Positions 8,397-18,994 are shown, numbered from the stretch's first letter. The stretch is DNA of 64,000 nucleotides from an uncultured Moraxella sp. (GCF_945873075.1 NZ_CAMCBS010000008.1:1-64000), one strand, 5' to 3'. The notes: generated by a model not told the origin, from the sequence alone. Translations and numbers: made by a program.

Positions 8397-11300
8397 TTGA
8401 AAGATTTATTAGATATCATGAAAGGCCCTGCTGATAGTGGCGCAAGAGAATTTGACAGCATTCAAATCTCACTTGCGTCGCCTGAAGCGATCAAATCTTG
8501 GTCACACGGTGAAGTTAAAAAGCCAGAAACGATCAACTATCGTACCTTTAAGCCTGAGCGTGATGGCTTGTTCTGTGCCAAAATCTTTGGCCCTGTCAAG
8601 GATTTTGAGTGCTTGTGTGGTAAATATAAGCGCCGTAAATTCCAAGGCATCATCTGCGAAAAATGTGGCGTTGAAGTCACCGCTGCCAAAGTTCGCCGTG
8701 AGCGCATGGGCCATATCGAATTGGCAAGCCCTGTTGCACATATTTGGTTCTTAAAATCACTACCAAGCCGTATCGGTCTATTGCTTGACATCACGCTGCG
8801 TGATATCGAGCGTGTGCTGTATTTCGAAAGCTACATCGTCACCGATCCAGGCATGACCAGCCTTGAAAAATACCAACTGCTTGATGATGAAGAATACTTC
8901 AATGCGCTTGAGCAGTATGGTGATGAATTTGTTGCCAAAATGGGTGCTGAAGCGGTTCAAGACTTGCTCAAAGACATCGATGTCGATGGCGAGATTGACG
9001 AGCTACGCCAAGCCATTCCGCAAACAGGTTCAGAAACCAAGCTGAAAAAAATGGCAAAACGCCTACAGCTACTTGAGTCATTCCGTGATTCAGGCAACAA
9101 GCCTGAGTGGATGGTGATGACGGTATTGCCTGTATTGCCACCAGATTTGCGCCCGCTAGTACCGCTTGAAGGTGGTCGATTTGCTACTTCAGACTTGAAC
9201 GATCTATATCGCCGTGTCATCAACCGTAACAACCGCTTGAAGCGCCTATTGGAGCTAAATGCGCCTGACATCATCGTGCGTAACGAAAAGCGTATGCTAC
9301 AAGAAGCGGTGGATGCGCTACTAGACAACGGTCGTCGTGGTCGTGCTATCACTGGTAGCAACAAGCGTCCATTGAAATCTTTGGCTGATATGATCAAAGG
9401 TAAGCAAGGTCGTTTCCGTCAAAACCTACTAGGTAAGCGTGTGGACTATTCAGGTCGTTCGGTCATCGTTGTTGGCCCGACACTACGCCTACATCAATGT
9501 GGTCTGCCAAAGAAAATGGCACTTGAGCTATTCAAGCCATTTACTTATGCCAAATTGCTACAAAACAACATCGCAAGCACCATCAAAGCTGCTAAGAAGA
9601 TGGTAGAGCGTGAAGAGCCTGCCGTTTGGGATATGTTGGCGATGGTGATTCGTGAACATCCAGTACTGCTAAACCGTGCGCCGACACTGCACCGTCTGGG
9701 TCTGCAAGCGTTTGAGCCTGTACTGATTGAAGGTAAAGCCATTCAGCTACACCCACTGGTCTGTGCGGCATTCAACGCCGACTTTGACGGTGACCAAATG
9801 GCGGTACACGTACCATTGACACTAGAAGCACAGCTAGAAGCTCGTGCGCTGATGATGTCAACCAACAACATTCTATCGCCTGCAAACGGTGAGCCGATTA
9901 TCGTACCTTCTCAAGACGTTGTTTTGGGTCTGTACTACATCAGTCGTGCGTGTGTCAATGCTAAAGGTGAAGGCATGGTGTTTAGTACCGTGAACGAAGC
10001 GTTGCGTGCGATTGGTTCTGATGATTTGTCAGTCAATGCCAAAATCAAAGTGCGTGTGGCAGAAACCATTTTGGACGAAAAAACTGGCGAAAAAACCAGC
10101 CGTACCGAAATCAAAGAAACCGTCGCTGGTCGTCTATTGATTTGGAACATCATGCCTGAAGGGATGGCGTTTAGCGAATGTAATACTGAGATGACCAAGA
10201 AAAACATCTCAAAACTACTAAACTCATGCTATCGCAAACTGGGCGTCAAAGAATCAGTACTATTTGCTGACCACTTGATGTATCTAGGTTTTGCACAAGC
10301 GACGCTATCGGGTATCTCGATTGGTATGGAAGACATGGTCATTCCACCAACCAAAAAAGAAATCGTCGATGCTGCTGATGCTGAAGTGCGTGATATTGAG
10401 CATCAATTTGAGCAAGGCTTTGTGACCGCAGGTGAGCGATACAACAAAGTTGTTGATATTTGGGCTCGTACATCGGACAAAATCGCCAATGCGATGATGG
10501 AAAACCTATCAACCGATGAAGTTGTGAACCGTGATGGCGAAACTGAACGCCAAAAATCGTTCAACTCAATCTATATGATGGCAGACTCTGGTGCTCGTGG
10601 TAGTGCGACTCAGATTCGTCAGCTTGCAGGTATGCGTGGTCTGATGGCAAAATCAGACGGCTCGATCATTGAGACGCCAATTAAGGCGAACTTCCGTGAA
10701 GGCCTGACTGTTTTGCAGTACTTTATCTCGACGCACGGTGCGCGTAAAGGTCTTGCTGATACCGCATTGAAAACGGCAAACTCAGGTTACTTGACCCGTC
10801 GTCTGGTCGATGTGGCTCAAGACCTTGTCATCACCCAAGATGACTGTGGCACAGAAGCAGGTCAGCGTATGACACCAGTGATTGACGGTGGTGAAATCGT
10901 TGAACGCCTGGGCGATCGCGTACTTGGTCGTGTCGCTGCCAAAGATGTCGTGAATGCTGATGGTGAAGTCGTTGTCGCAGCTGGTACGCTGATTGATGAG
11001 CGTTTGGTTGAACAGCTTGATGCCAATGCGATTGACGAAGTTTATGTCCGCTCAGTCATTACCTGTGAAGCCGGTCAAGGCGTGTGTGCTAAGTGTTATG
11101 GCCGTGACCTAGCTCGTGGTCACTTGGTGAATATCGGTGAATCTGTGGGCGTTATGGCAGCACAGTCAATCGGTGAACCGGGTACTCAGCTGACCATGCG
11201 TACTTTCCACGTGGGTGGTGCGGCATCGGCAGCATCTGTGGACAACAGCGTTTCGGTCGGTAATACTGGTACAGTCCGTTTCCACAACATGAAGACTGTA

Positions 11301-12632
11301 GAGCACGTCGATGGTCATTTGGTGATCGTCTCTCGTTCAGCTGAAATCGGTGTGGCAGATGCCCAAGGCCGTGAGCGTGAGCGTTATAAAGTGCCTTATG
11401 GCTCAAGCGTACTAGTGCGTGATGGCGATGCAGTAGAAGCAGGTCAAGTGATCGCCAAATGGGATCCACATACCCATCCAATTATCACAGAATTTGCGGG
11501 TACGGCGCGCTTTAGCGACATCACCGATGGTATGACTGCGACTGTCAAGGTTGATGAAATGACGGGTGTCAGCTCGTTTGAAATCTTGGCAAGTAAAGAC
11601 CGTCCAAGCATCGCCAAAGACTTGCGTCCTGCGATTATCCTTGATACTGATGATGGCAAAGAAGTTGTGTACTTCCTACCAAACGACACCATCATCCGTG
11701 TTGCCGAAGGTGAGCATGTGACCGCAGGTTCGGTACTAGGCCGTGTTCCTCAAGCCACTTCAGGTACTAAAGATATTACCGGTGGTCTGCCACGAGTTGC
11801 TGACCTATTTGAAGCCCGCCGTCCAAAAGACCATGCAATCATGGCTGAGATGAGCGGTGTGGTGAGCTTTGGTAAAGAAACCAAAGGCAAGAACCGCTTT
11901 ATCATCACCAACGAAGATGGTGATGTACACGAAGAACTGATTCCAAAATGGCGTCAAATCAACGTGTTCGAAGGTGAAACGGTGGAGCGTGGCGAAATCG
12001 TCTCTGACGGCCCACAAAACCCACACGACATCCTGCGTCTTAAAGGTGAAACTGCATTGGCAAACTACATCGTCAATGAAGTCCAAGAAGTTTATCGCTT
12101 ACAAGGTGTTAAGATCAACGATAAGCACATCGAAGTCATCGTGCGTCAGATGTTGCGCAAAGTTGAAATCATCGACGGCGGCGATTCGAACTACTTCAAA
12201 GGCGACCAAGCGGAATACTCGAAGATCCGTGCACTCAATGCTGAACTGATTGCGAATAACAAATTCCCAGTACAGTACGAGCGTCAGCTACTTGGTATCA
12301 CCAAGGCAAGCCTTGCAACCGAAAGCTTTATCTCGGCAGCATCGTTCCAAGAGACTACCCGTGTCTTGACAGCAGCTGCGGTGATGGGTAAAGTCGATGA
12401 CCTAAGCGGTCTAAAAGAGAACGTCGTGGTGGGTCGCTTGATCCCAGCTGGTACTGGTTTGGCTTATCACCAAAACCGCCAACGCAAAGCTGAAAAGGCA
12501 ATCAAAGAAGCGTTGCCAGTTGAAGAGCTATTGGCTGATCTGACCGCAAGCAGTGAACCTGCTGCTGCTGACCTAAGTGTCGAAGATAGCTTTGCCAAAG
12601 CCTTCGCCGATGAATTGGGTAGCCAAGAATAA
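8397..12632 (+). CDS. rpoC: DNA-directed RNA polymerase subunit beta'
   Basis: RpoC carries the catalytic Mg2+ site, in [12 protein letters not shown]. Two zinc sites are visible: [20 protein letters not shown] near the N-terminus and [13 protein letters not shown] in the C-terminal half. I place the start at the TTG at 8397 (MKDLLDIM). It is preceded by GGAGA at 8385-8389 with correct spacing, and Moraxellaceae RpoC proteins start with this peptide. A GTG at 8361 would add 12 residues that lack conservation and a ribosome-binding site. The product is 1411 residues from the TTG. It is co-transcribed with rpoB and followed by a terminator at 12647. Confidence 0.98.
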   Translation: MKDLLDIMKGPADSGAREFDSIQISLASPEAIKSWSHGEVKKPETINYRTFKPERDGLFCAKIFGPVKDFECLCGKYKRRKFQGIICEKCGVEVTAAKVRRERMGHIELASPVAHIWFLKSLPSRIGLLLDITLRDIERVLYFESYIVTDPGMTSLEKYQLLDDEEYFNALEQYGDEFVAKMGAEAVQDLLKDIDVDGEIDELRQAIPQTGSETKLKKMAKRLQLLESFRDSGNKPEWMVMTVLPVLPPDLRPLVPLEGGRFATSDLNDLYRRVINRNNRLKRLLELNAPDIIVRNEKRMLQEAVDALLDNGRRGRAITGSNKRPLKSLADMIKGKQGRFRQNLLGKRVDYSGRSVIVVGPTLRLHQCGLPKKMALELFKPFTYAKLLQNNIASTIKAAKKMVEREEPAVWDMLAMVIREHPVLLNRAPTLHRLGLQAFEPVLIEGKAIQLHPLVCAAFNADFDGDQMAVHVPLTLEAQLEARALMMSTNNILSPANGEPIIVPSQDVVLGLYYISRACVNAKGEGMVFSTVNEALRAIGSDDLSVNAKIKVRVAETILDEKTGEKTSRTEIKETVAGRLLIWNIMPEGMAFSECNTEMTKKNISKLLNSCYRKLGVKESVLFADHLMYLGFAQATLSGISIGMEDMVIPPTKKEIVDAADAEVRDIEHQFEQGFVTAGERYNKVVDIWARTSDKIANAMMENLSTDEVVNRDGETERQKSFNSIYMMADSGARGSATQIRQLAGMRGLMAKSDGSIIETPIKANFREGLTVLQYFISTHGARKGLADTALKTANSGYLTRRLVDVAQDLVITQDDCGTEAGQRMTPVIDGGEIVERLGDRVLGRVAAKDVVNADGEVVVAAGTLIDERLVEQLDANAIDEVYVRSVITCEAGQGVCAKCYGRDLARGHLVNIGESVGVMAAQSIGEPGTQLTMRTFHVGGAASAASVDNSVSVGNTGTVRFHNMKTVEHVDGHLVIVSRSAEIGVADAQGRERERYKVPYGSSVLVRDGDAVEAGQVIAKWDPHTHPIITEFAGTARFSDITDGMTATVKVDEMTGVSSFEILASKDRPSIAKDLRPAIILDTDDGKEVVYFLPNDTIIRVAEGEHVTAGSVLGRVPQATSGTKDITGGLPRVADLFEARRPKDHAIMAEMSGVVSFGKETKGKNRFIITNEDGDVHEELIPKWRQINVFEGETVERGEIVSDGPQNPHDILRLKGETALANYIVNEVQEVYRLQGVKINDKHIEVIVRQMLRKVEIIDGGDSNYFKGDQAEYSKIRALNAELIANNKFPVQYERQLLGITKASLATESFISAASFQETTRVLTAAAVMGKVDDLSGLKENVVVGRLIPAGTGLAYHQNRQRKAEKAIKEALPVEELLADLTASSEPAAADLSVEDSFAKAFADELGSQE

Positions 12633-12646
12633 TGGCCCAGTAATAC

Positions 12647-12686
12647 CAAAAGCCTGTCAGTAGTGATGGGCTTTTGTGTTTTTTTA
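12647..12686 (+). terminator. Terminator after rpoC
   Basis: AAAAGCC pairs with GGGCTTTT around a 13-nt loop, followed by TGTGTTTTTTT. It ends the rpoBC unit. Confidence 0.75.
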
Positions 12687-12751
12687 TCCTGTGAATTTTG
12701 TGAGTTGGGTGCGTTATTCCAAGATTTTATAAACTAATTACTCGCCCAATC

Positions 12752-12780
12752 TTGCAAATATTTATTAATAAGTGTATAAC
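12752..12780 (+). promoter_or_regulatory. Promoter of serA
   Basis: TTGCAA (12752-12757), an exact 17-bp spacer and TATAAC (12775-12780). It lies about 35 bases upstream of the serA start codon. Confidence 0.6.
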
Positions 12781-12815
12781 AGTACATTGAATTTCACCCG
12801 CCAAAGGAATCCGAC

Positions 12816-14042
12816 ATGACCTTATCTCTACAAAAAGACAAGATTCGTTTTCTGCTATTAGAAGGCGTGCATGATAACGCCCTAAAAGTGCTGAACGATG
12901 CTGGCTATACCAATATCGAATACATCAAATCAGCACTGGATGAAGCTGAATTGATCGAAAAAATCAAAGATGCACACTTTATCGGCATCCGCTCACGCAC
13001 GCAGTTGACCCGCAAAGTGCTTGAAAGTGCCGAAAAGCTAATCGCCATTGGTTGCTTCTGCATTGGCACGAACCAAGTGGATCTAGAAGCAGCGCTTGAG
13101 CTGGGTATCCCTGTCTTTAATGCGCCATATTCAAACACTCGCTCTGTGGCTGAGCTGGTATTGGCTGAGACCATCATGCTGATGCGTGGCGTCCCTGAAA
13201 AAAATGCCGTCGTGCATCGTGGTGGCTGGAACAAATCAGCCAAAGACAGCTATGAAGTGCGTGGCAAAGTGATGGGTATCGTCGGCTATGGCTCAATCGG
13301 CTCACAGCTGTCTGTGCTTGCCGAAAGTCTTGGTATGAAAGTTATCTATCATGATGCGGTGACTAAACTGCCATTGGGTAATGCTGTGCAAGTCGGTAGC
13401 CTAGAAGAGCTACTTGCTAAGGCAGATGTCGTGACACTACACGTACCTGATTTGCCAAGCACTCGCAATATGATGACGGCAAATGAATTTGCCCAAATGA
13501 AAGATGGCGCATTCTTTATCAATGCCGCTCGTGGTGGCTGTGTGGATATTGATGCGTTGGCTGCAGCACTTGAGAGCAAAAAAATCTTAGGCGCTGCCAT
13601 CGATGTGTTCCCAAAAGAGCCAAAATCAGCGGATGAAGAGTTCGAATCACCACTGCGTGCCTTTGACAATGTTATCTTGACCCCACACGTGGGTGGCTCA
13701 ACCCAAGAAGCGCAAGCCAACATCGGTCTTGAAGTGGGTGAGAAATTCGTCCGCTATTCTGACCAAGGCGACACCACCAGTGCGGTCAATTTCCCGAATG
13801 TCTCTATCCCATTCATCGATGGCACGCACCGTCTATTGCACATCCACCGCAATGTCCCGGGCGTACTATCACAAATCAATGCATCCTTTGCTGATGCGGG
13901 CATCAACATCGCCGCACAGTCATTGATGACCAAAGGTGATGTTGGTTATCTGGTGATGGATGTTGATGACAATGATTCAGCCAAAGCGATGGAGCGTCTG
14001 CGCGCTGTCCCTGAGACTATCCGTGTGCGCGTGTTGTTCTAA
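12816..14042 (+). CDS. serA: D-3-phosphoglycerate dehydrogenase
   Basis: SerA oxidises 3-phosphoglycerate to 3-phosphohydroxypyruvate with NAD+, the first step of serine synthesis. The product is 408 residues, matching the E. coli-type enzyme. It shows GCFCIGTNQVDL, the Rossmann motif GIVGYGSIGSQLS (about 152-164), the catalytic regions INAARGGCVD and LTPHVGGSTQEAQ, and a C-terminal ACT domain (HIHRNVPGVLSQIN) that in this family binds serine for feedback inhibition. AGGAAT sets the start. It is monocistronic, between two terminators. Confidence 0.97.
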   Translation: MTLSLQKDKIRFLLLEGVHDNALKVLNDAGYTNIEYIKSALDEAELIEKIKDAHFIGIRSRTQLTRKVLESAEKLIAIGCFCIGTNQVDLEAALELGIPVFNAPYSNTRSVAELVLAETIMLMRGVPEKNAVVHRGGWNKSAKDSYEVRGKVMGIVGYGSIGSQLSVLAESLGMKVIYHDAVTKLPLGNAVQVGSLEELLAKADVVTLHVPDLPSTRNMMTANEFAQMKDGAFFINAARGGCVDIDALAAALESKKILGAAIDVFPKEPKSADEEFESPLRAFDNVILTPHVGGSTQEAQANIGLEVGEKFVRYSDQGDTTSAVNFPNVSIPFIDGTHRLLHIHRNVPGVLSQINASFADAGINIAAQSLMTKGDVGYLVMDVDDNDSAKAMERLRAVPETIRVRVLF

Positions 14043-14067
14043 GTGCTGATAAGACATTACTAGCATC

Positions 14068-14101
14068 AAAAGCCAAATTGCATCGTCGATTTGGCTTTTT
14101 T
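14068..14101 (+). terminator. Terminator after serA
   Basis: AAAGCCAAAT pairs with ATTTGGCTTT across a short loop and is followed by six T. Confidence 0.85.
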
Positions 14102-14160
14102 GTTGGTGGCGAAACAGCCAAGCTTTGGCTATAATAGCGATTTTGACAATTGAGATGACC

Positions 14161-14577
14161 ATGAACCAATCGCTACTCATCACCATCTATCTGTGGGCAA
14201 GCCTAGCTGTGGCGCTGATGATTATTATCGAAAATGGACTGCTACGCCGACATGGCGGTCGCCTGCCCAATACGCCTGTGCTGATGGTGATTAGCATGGT
14301 GACGAGCATTTGGGGCTTTGTTGTGCCTGCAGCGATGTATTTTTTGCCGATTGATGGGCTGATGCGTGCAGTGCCTGTGGCGTACATTGTCTATGTGTTT
14401 GCCACTTTGGTGTATAGTTTTCGCTTGGTGCGTGGCAAGGATTTGCCCGATGACCCCAATGACATCATCATGCCGAGCGCTTATATGAATTTTTGCCAGT
14501 CGTTTGGCATCGTGTATTTGCTGTTGTGTGCTGTGGTGCTGGCTTGGCATTATGGCATTATCCATCTGCCACTGTGA
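14161..14577 (+). CDS. Small integral membrane protein, function unknown
   Basis: I do not recognise a family. From the ATG at 14161 the product is 138 residues with about four hydrophobic segments: near the N-terminus, in the region MVISMVTSIWGFVVPAAMYF, in VAYIVYVFATLVYSF, and at the C-terminus (GIVYLLLCAVVLAWHYG). An earlier in-frame ATG (14125) lies across the TATAAT at 14130-14135, so translation probably begins at 14161, after GAG at 14152. It stands alone between the serA terminator and a weak hairpin at 14584-14598. It could be a DoxX-like or other small polytopic protein; nothing in the sequence decides this. Confidence 0.6.
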   Translation: MNQSLLITIYLWASLAVALMIIIENGLLRRHGGRLPNTPVLMVISMVTSIWGFVVPAAMYFLPIDGLMRAVPVAYIVYVFATLVYSFRLVRGKDLPDDPNDIIMPSAYMNFCQSFGIVYLLLCAVVLAWHYGIIHLPL

Positions 14578-14583
14578 TGCATC

Positions 14584-14602
14584 ATTCACCGAGTGAATAT
14601 TT
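14584..14602 (+). terminator. Weak terminator-like hairpin
   Basis: ATTCAC and GTGAAT pair around a 3-nt loop, then ATTTTTA. The stem is short, so termination may be partial. Confidence 0.4.
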
Positions 14603-14638
14603 TTATAAATAATTTAAGACTTTTTGAGAAAAATTTGT

Positions 14639-14903
14639 TATAATAATCCACATGGTATTTATGTACCAGAGTTTGATTTGTTTAGGGCATAGAATTTTCT
14701 TGGTCTAGACCAAAATGACTTTGATAACTGCAGACAGACGCAGTGGTATCAAGCGTTCTTTAGAAAGACCAGTAAGTTTCTTATTTGGATGAGTGAAGAA
14801 GTTAGGGTGATTTGCCCGTGATCCCGATCGTTTTGTAAGTTTTGCATGAATAGCATAAGTTGCGTGTTTTACGCTTTTCATCATCCAAATTAGGAAAATT
14901 GTT
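14639..14903 (+). promoter_or_regulatory. Promoter -10 and long 5' leader of the cold-shock gene
   Basis: TATAAT at 14639-14644 has no clear -35. It is followed by about 250 untranslated bases. The leader holds a perfect 14-bp palindrome TTGGTCTAGACCAA (14700-14713), a GGTatttatgtACC hairpin before it, and a GCGTgttttACGC hairpin near the start codon. Long structured leaders are typical of cold-inducible csp genes, where the RNA refolds at low temperature. No protein gene is seen here. Confidence 0.55.
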
Positions 14904-15116
14904 ATGTCAAACAAAGTTTTAGGCACTGTTAAGTGGTTCAATGAATCAAAAGGTTTTGGCTTTATCGCTCAAGACAATGGCGGTCAAGATGTGTTCGCAC
15001 ATTATAGCGCCATCAAAGGTTCTGGTTTTAAGACCCTTGCTGAAGGTCAAAAAGTATCATTCATTCTAGGCGAAGGCAAAAAAGGCCCACAAGCTGAAGA
15101 AATCGAAGCAATCTAA
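14904..15116 (+). CDS. Cold-shock protein (CspA family)
   Basis: A 70-residue single OB-fold RNA/DNA-binding protein that melts RNA secondary structure. It begins [23 protein letters not shown]1 is KGFGFI and RNP2 is VFAHYSAI; the family length is exact. AGGAAAA lies 8 bases before the ATG. Its long 5' leader suggests post-transcriptional temperature control. Whether it is a cold-induced or constitutive paralogue cannot be told from the sequence. Confidence 0.96.
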   Translation: MSNKVLGTVKWFNESKGFGFIAQDNGGQDVFAHYSAIKGSGFKTLAEGQKVSFILGEGKKGPQAEEIEAI

Positions 15117-15126
15117 TCGCTTGGTA

Positions 15127-15154
15127 TTGCCAAGTTGCAAATACCGCCTATAAT
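15127..15154 (+). promoter_or_regulatory. Candidate promoter inside the csp terminator
   Basis: TTGCCA (15127-15132), a 16-bp spacer and TATAAT (15149-15154). The -10 box occupies the terminator's loop side. It would start the DUF2157-like gene at 15188 within a few bases of the T run. This repeats the arrangement seen before rpoB. Confidence 0.5.
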
Positions 15155-15174
15155 GATTATGGGCGGTATTTTTA
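15139..15174 (+). terminator. Terminator after the cold-shock gene
   Basis: AATACCGCC pairs with GGCGGTATT around a 15-nt loop, then TTTTA. The stem is strong and GC-rich. Confidence 0.8.
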
Positions 15175-15187
15175 TTGGAATAAACAT

Positions 15188-16990
15188 ATGGCACGCATCA
15201 AGACAACACCGGCAAAAACGCCATCAACCACCATCGCACACGCACTCATCTCACCGCAGATGACGGCGCATTTTGGGCTATTTGGCTTGGCACTCGTGGC
15301 GGTGTCTTTGTTGTATCTTGTAGGGGCAAATTGGTTGCTACTGCCTGATATAGTCAAGATTGCCATTCCGATGGTGGTACTCGTGCTGTCTGCTGTGGTG
15401 AGTCTGCGTACGGCGGGCGTGTGGATGAGTGCGCTACATACGGTATGTGCACTGATGGCGGGGCTGCTGCTTGCGGTGATTGGTCAGGTGTATCAGACGG
15501 GCGCAGATAGTCTGTGGTTGTTTGTGCTGTGGTCGCTATTGATTGTGCCGTGGCTGTATCGTGCCAATGACGGGGCGATGGTGCTATTGATGGTGGTGTC
15601 GCAGATTGCACTGTGGCTGACGGTCGATCAGATGGCATGGGATGAGTATTGGTATCCTGCGTGGGCGATGGTGTTATTGCTTGGGGTGTGGCGAGCGTTT
15701 GGGCGGTGTCGTCTGTCGTGGCTTGTGGCGCTGGGCTTGTCCATGATTGCGGTTTATACGGCAAGTGTCGATTGGTCTAGGCTGTCTGCGGCACAGTTGT
15801 TTTGTACGCTTATGGTGGTGGTCTCGCCGTGGTTATTTGCATTATGGGCAAGGGTTCGCCTGTCGGCATCTAAGCAGACAGCAAGTATTGCCATTGGTGT
15901 GGTCGGTGGGGCGTTGGCGGTGTTTGGTGCTGTGGTGATGGGTCTTGAGATACACTCTTTGCCCGTCATCACCATCTTGGCTCATGTGTGGTTTGGGGCG
16001 CTTGCCTTTGGTATTTATCAGCACTTTGGGCAAAATCTTGCCAAAGTCCAAACGGCACTGCTTGCTGTTGGTGGCTGGCTAAGCAGTTTATTTGCCTTGA
16101 TTTGGCTGGTGGTAGATGTGCTGATGGGTGTGTCATCGGTGTGGGTGAATGCCGTGTATGCGCTCGTGGTGCTGATGCTCGGCTTTGGAGTGCTGATCAA
16201 ATGGCAATACAGTGCCTATGCTCGCCATCTGGGTTATGCGCTCGTGGTCGTTGGCATGGGGCTTGTGGCATATACGCTGTTGGATCAGCTTAAGCAAAAC
16301 AGTCTATGGGCGCTGATGGCGGTGCAGGCGTGTGTACTCGTGTTACTGTGGCGATGCCGTGTGCATTGGTTGTATTTGCTTGTACATACGATGGCGTTAT
16401 ATCTATCGATGGTGGTGCAAAGCTTTGGGTCGTTTGATAGGCTGGCCGATTATGAGCATCTAAGCCCATCGGGGGTGGTACTGTATGCGCTTGGCTTATT
16501 GCCTGTATTTTTGCTGAGCAAGCAGGCGTGGCTGGTGCGGGCGCATCTGTCATGGCGATGGGCGGCGTGCTTGGTGCTGACGGTGGTGGCAGGATTTGGG
16601 GCGTATTTTGGCGTTGCTGGGCATCAGCTGGATAATCAAGTGATGGCGGCGTTGCCATTGTTGATACTATTTGGCGTGCTACTTGCTCGCTTGCCGATGA
16701 GAGTGATGCTGTGGCTATTACCGCTTGGGATGGTGGCAGGGTTTGGCTATGGGCATTTGCTTGCGGTGCTGATGGTGCTTGGGGTGGCGGTGATGCGTCG
16801 TGATTATCTGGTGTATGCACTGGCATTGATAGTGGGAATTGGGCTGTTGTGGCTGTTTTATTATCAGTTATCATTGCCGTTTTTGGTAAAATTTGCCACG
16901 ATTTTTGTGAGTGGAGTGGTGGTGCTGACGATGGGTATTTTGCTAGATCACCAAGTATCTGCTGAGCCTGTCAAGGGGGTGAGCGTATGA
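15188..16990 (+). CDS. Large polytopic membrane protein, DUF2157/DUF4401-like
   Basis: The 600-residue product is almost entirely hydrophobic, with roughly 16-18 predicted membrane spans. The N-terminal 200 residues, after a short cytosolic start, resemble DUF2157 (including AGLLLAVIGQVYQTGAD). The C-terminal half looks like DUF4401. These two domains are often found beside a GDYXXLXY protein, which is the next gene here and overlaps this one by 4 bases (ATGA-type junction). The function of the pair is unknown. The family call is from recognition of the motif and neighbour; it was not checked by a profile search. Confidence 0.75.
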   Translation: MARIKTTPAKTPSTTIAHALISPQMTAHFGLFGLALVAVSLLYLVGANWLLLPDIVKIAIPMVVLVLSAVVSLRTAGVWMSALHTVCALMAGLLLAVIGQVYQTGADSLWLFVLWSLLIVPWLYRANDGAMVLLMVVSQIALWLTVDQMAWDEYWYPAWAMVLLLGVWRAFGRCRLSWLVALGLSMIAVYTASVDWSRLSAAQLFCTLMVVVSPWLFALWARVRLSASKQTASIAIGVVGGALAVFGAVVMGLEIHSLPVITILAHVWFGALAFGIYQHFGQNLAKVQTALLAVGGWLSSLFALIWLVVDVLMGVSSVWVNAVYALVVLMLGFGVLIKWQYSAYARHLGYALVVVGMGLVAYTLLDQLKQNSLWALMAVQACVLVLLWRCRVHWLYLLVHTMALYLSMVVQSFGSFDRLADYEHLSPSGVVLYALGLLPVFLLSKQAWLVRAHLSWRWAACLVLTVVAGFGAYFGVAGHQLDNQVMAALPLLILFGVLLARLPMRVMLWLLPLGMVAGFGYGHLLAVLMVLGVAVMRRDYLVYALALIVGIGLLWLFYYQLSLPFLVKFATIFVSGVVVLTMGILLDHQVSAEPVKGVSV

Positions 16991-17511
16991 AATTGCAACC
17001 AATCATCATCGCCATACTGACGATAATCGTAGGCGGTGTGCTGATTTATCAGCATGAACAGCATTTATCGCAGGGGCGGACTGTCTATGCCAAGCTTGCA
17101 CCTGCCGATCCTAGATCGCTCATGCAGGGTGATTATATGCAATTAGGCTATGAATTATCAGGCGTGAATGATGGTGAGATGATAAGCGAAACCGCCCGAT
17201 GGCGTCAAGCATGGGCGCAGATTGATGGTGATGGGCGTATTGTCAGTGTCGATTGGCAAACATCTGCCAAGCATGATACGCCGTTAATGCTCAAATACAA
17301 TAGATGGCAGTGGCATCCTGCAACCGATAGCTTTATGTTTGCCGAAGGCTTGGGCGAGTGCTATGCCAAAGCAAGCTATGCCAAGCTGTCTGTTCGTGAT
17401 AATGGTCAAGCCATGCTTGTGGACTTGGTGGATGATACACTTGCGCCACTTGGTTGCACGGCGCAGACATCATGGTGGCAGGGCGTATCTTATGCCGATG
17501 GCGGTGAATAA
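16987..17511 (+). CDS. GDYXXLXY-family membrane-anchored protein
   Basis: The 174-residue product has one N-terminal membrane segment (about 4-22) and an extracytoplasmic domain. The family signature is exact: GDYMQLGY at residues 48-55, preceded by DPRSLMQ. The gene overlaps the upstream DUF2157/DUF4401-like gene by 4 bases, so the two are translationally coupled and probably form a complex in the inner membrane. No biochemical role is established for the family to my knowledge. Confidence 0.85.
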   Translation: MKLQPIIIAILTIIVGGVLIYQHEQHLSQGRTVYAKLAPADPRSLMQGDYMQLGYELSGVNDGEMISETARWRQAWAQIDGDGRIVSVDWQTSAKHDTPLMLKYNRWQWHPATDSFMFAEGLGECYAKASYAKLSVRDNGQAMLVDLVDDTLAPLGCTAQTSWWQGVSYADGGE

Positions 17512-17529
17512 TAGCTTGGCGATAAATCA

Positions 17530-18927
17530 TCAGCCAAGCGTGCGCACTCGCGATTCGTGCACCACTTTTTTGCTATGCACTTCTAAATACCATAGCAAAA
17601 ACACCGCCGCCACGCCAAGCGAGATGACCAGTGCCGTCCAAAAGCCATAAATCCCCATACCGCCAAAAAACGCCATCACATAGCCCGGTATCAAGCCACA
17701 GCCCCAAAAGGCAATGATATGAATCACCATCGGAATGCTTGTCACCTTATAGCCACGCAGGGCATAGCTTGCCACGCATTGCACCGCATCCACCAGCTGA
17801 AACGCCGCTGCAAACAATATCAGCGATGCCGCAATCTCAATCACTGCCATATCATCGGTGTACATCTGCGCGAGCGGATAGCGAAACGCCACGAGAAATA
17901 ACGCTGTGCCAACTGATGCCACAATCGCCGAGAGAATCGCCACACCTGAGATATAGCGTGCTCGTGCAAATCGCTCTTGTCCAAGACTAAAGCCCACACG
18001 CACCGTTGATGCACTGCCAAGACTTTGGGGAATCATAAAAATCAAGCTTGTCAGGCTCATGACAACTTGCTGTGCAGCGACAAAATCTTCGGTATTGCCG
18101 TCCAATTTTGCCACCAAAAACATGATACAGGTAAACAGGCTAACTTCAATAAAAAACGATAAGCCAATCGGCACGCCAAGCCGTGTCATCTCGCCTAAGG
18201 TTTTGGGATTGGGCAGGCTAAATCGTGCCATCAAGCCAAATTGGTCAAAGTGCTTATCCTTGACAATCAGCACCCACAGCACAGCAGCATTGACCCAAAA
18301 CACAATCGCCGTCGCCAGCCCACAGCCAGCCCCGCCCAACGCAGGCATCCCAAATTTGCCATAAACAAAAATCCAGTTTAATGGAATGTTTAGCACAAAA
18401 CACAGCCAGCTGACCCACATGATAAGCTTGGGTCGGTTTAGACTCGATGCATAAGCGTGCAAAGCTCGATGAATCATCGCCGCAGGCATGGCAAATCCGA
18501 TGAACCACAGATAATTCTCGGCGATGGTGAGCGTCTGCTCGCTGACATCCAGCCATAGCTTAAACGGCGTAATCGCAAGCCACATCAGCCCCATGCCGAT
18601 GATACCCATAATCAGCCCATACCACAGCCCTTGTCGTCCCATCTCGCCCACTTCATGACTGCCTTTTGCGCCAAATAGCTGAGCTATCATCGGATTGAGC
18701 GATGTCATCACCCCCATCAAGGTCACATAGACAGTCACAAACACACTGCTACCGAGTGCCACCGCTGCCAAATCTGACTTGCCTGCACCGCCTGCCATCA
18801 CCGTATCGACAAAGCTTGTGCCGACTTGGGCAACCTGCGCAAGTAGCATGGGAATGCCAAGCGTAATCAGCTCGGACAGCTCTTTTTTGTAGGTGGCGAA
18901 TTGATAGCGGTTTAGGTCAAGTAGCAT
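17530..18927 (-). CDS. MATE family multidrug efflux transporter (NorM-like)
   Basis: The 465-residue product has about 12 membrane helices and belongs to the MATE family, which exports cationic drugs in exchange for Na+ or H+. N-terminal features are typical of NorM: LGIPMLLAQVAQVGTSFVDT and VMAGGAGKSDLAAVALGSS. The second half repeats the pattern (VPIGLSFFIEVSLFT). It converges on the GDYXXLXY gene with only 18 bases between. The ribosome-binding site is weak. Substrates cannot be inferred. Confidence 0.93.
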   Translation of the reverse strand: MLLDLNRYQFATYKKELSELITLGIPMLLAQVAQVGTSFVDTVMAGGAGKSDLAAVALGSSVFVTVYVTLMGVMTSLNPMIAQLFGAKGSHEVGEMGRQGLWYGLIMGIIGMGLMWLAITPFKLWLDVSEQTLTIAENYLWFIGFAMPAAMIHRALHAYASSLNRPKLIMWVSWLCFVLNIPLNWIFVYGKFGMPALGGAGCGLATAIVFWVNAAVLWVLIVKDKHFDQFGLMARFSLPNPKTLGEMTRLGVPIGLSFFIEVSLFTCIMFLVAKLDGNTEDFVAAQQVVMSLTSLIFMIPQSLGSASTVRVGFSLGQERFARARYISGVAILSAIVASVGTALFLVAFRYPLAQMYTDDMAVIEIAASLILFAAAFQLVDAVQCVASYALRGYKVTSIPMVIHIIAFWGCGLIPGYVMAFFGGMGIYGFWTALVISLGVAAVFLLWYLEVHSKKVVHESRVRTLG

Positions 18928-18994
18928 GGCGATATCATCATCTAAAAAAGCGATATTGTATCAGATTTGCCTTGTCATGTATGATAAGCATGAT

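Noticed and set aside
16290..16874. 194-codon minus-strand ORF opposite the DUF2157-like gene
   Set aside because: Pro/Ala/Thr-rich low-complexity product typical of the reverse complement of a membrane protein gene; no ribosome-binding site.
17514..17539. GCTTGGC/GCCAAGC hairpin between the GDYXXLXY gene and the MATE gene
   Set aside because: No T tract on either strand, and it overlaps the MATE stop; not a convincing terminator.
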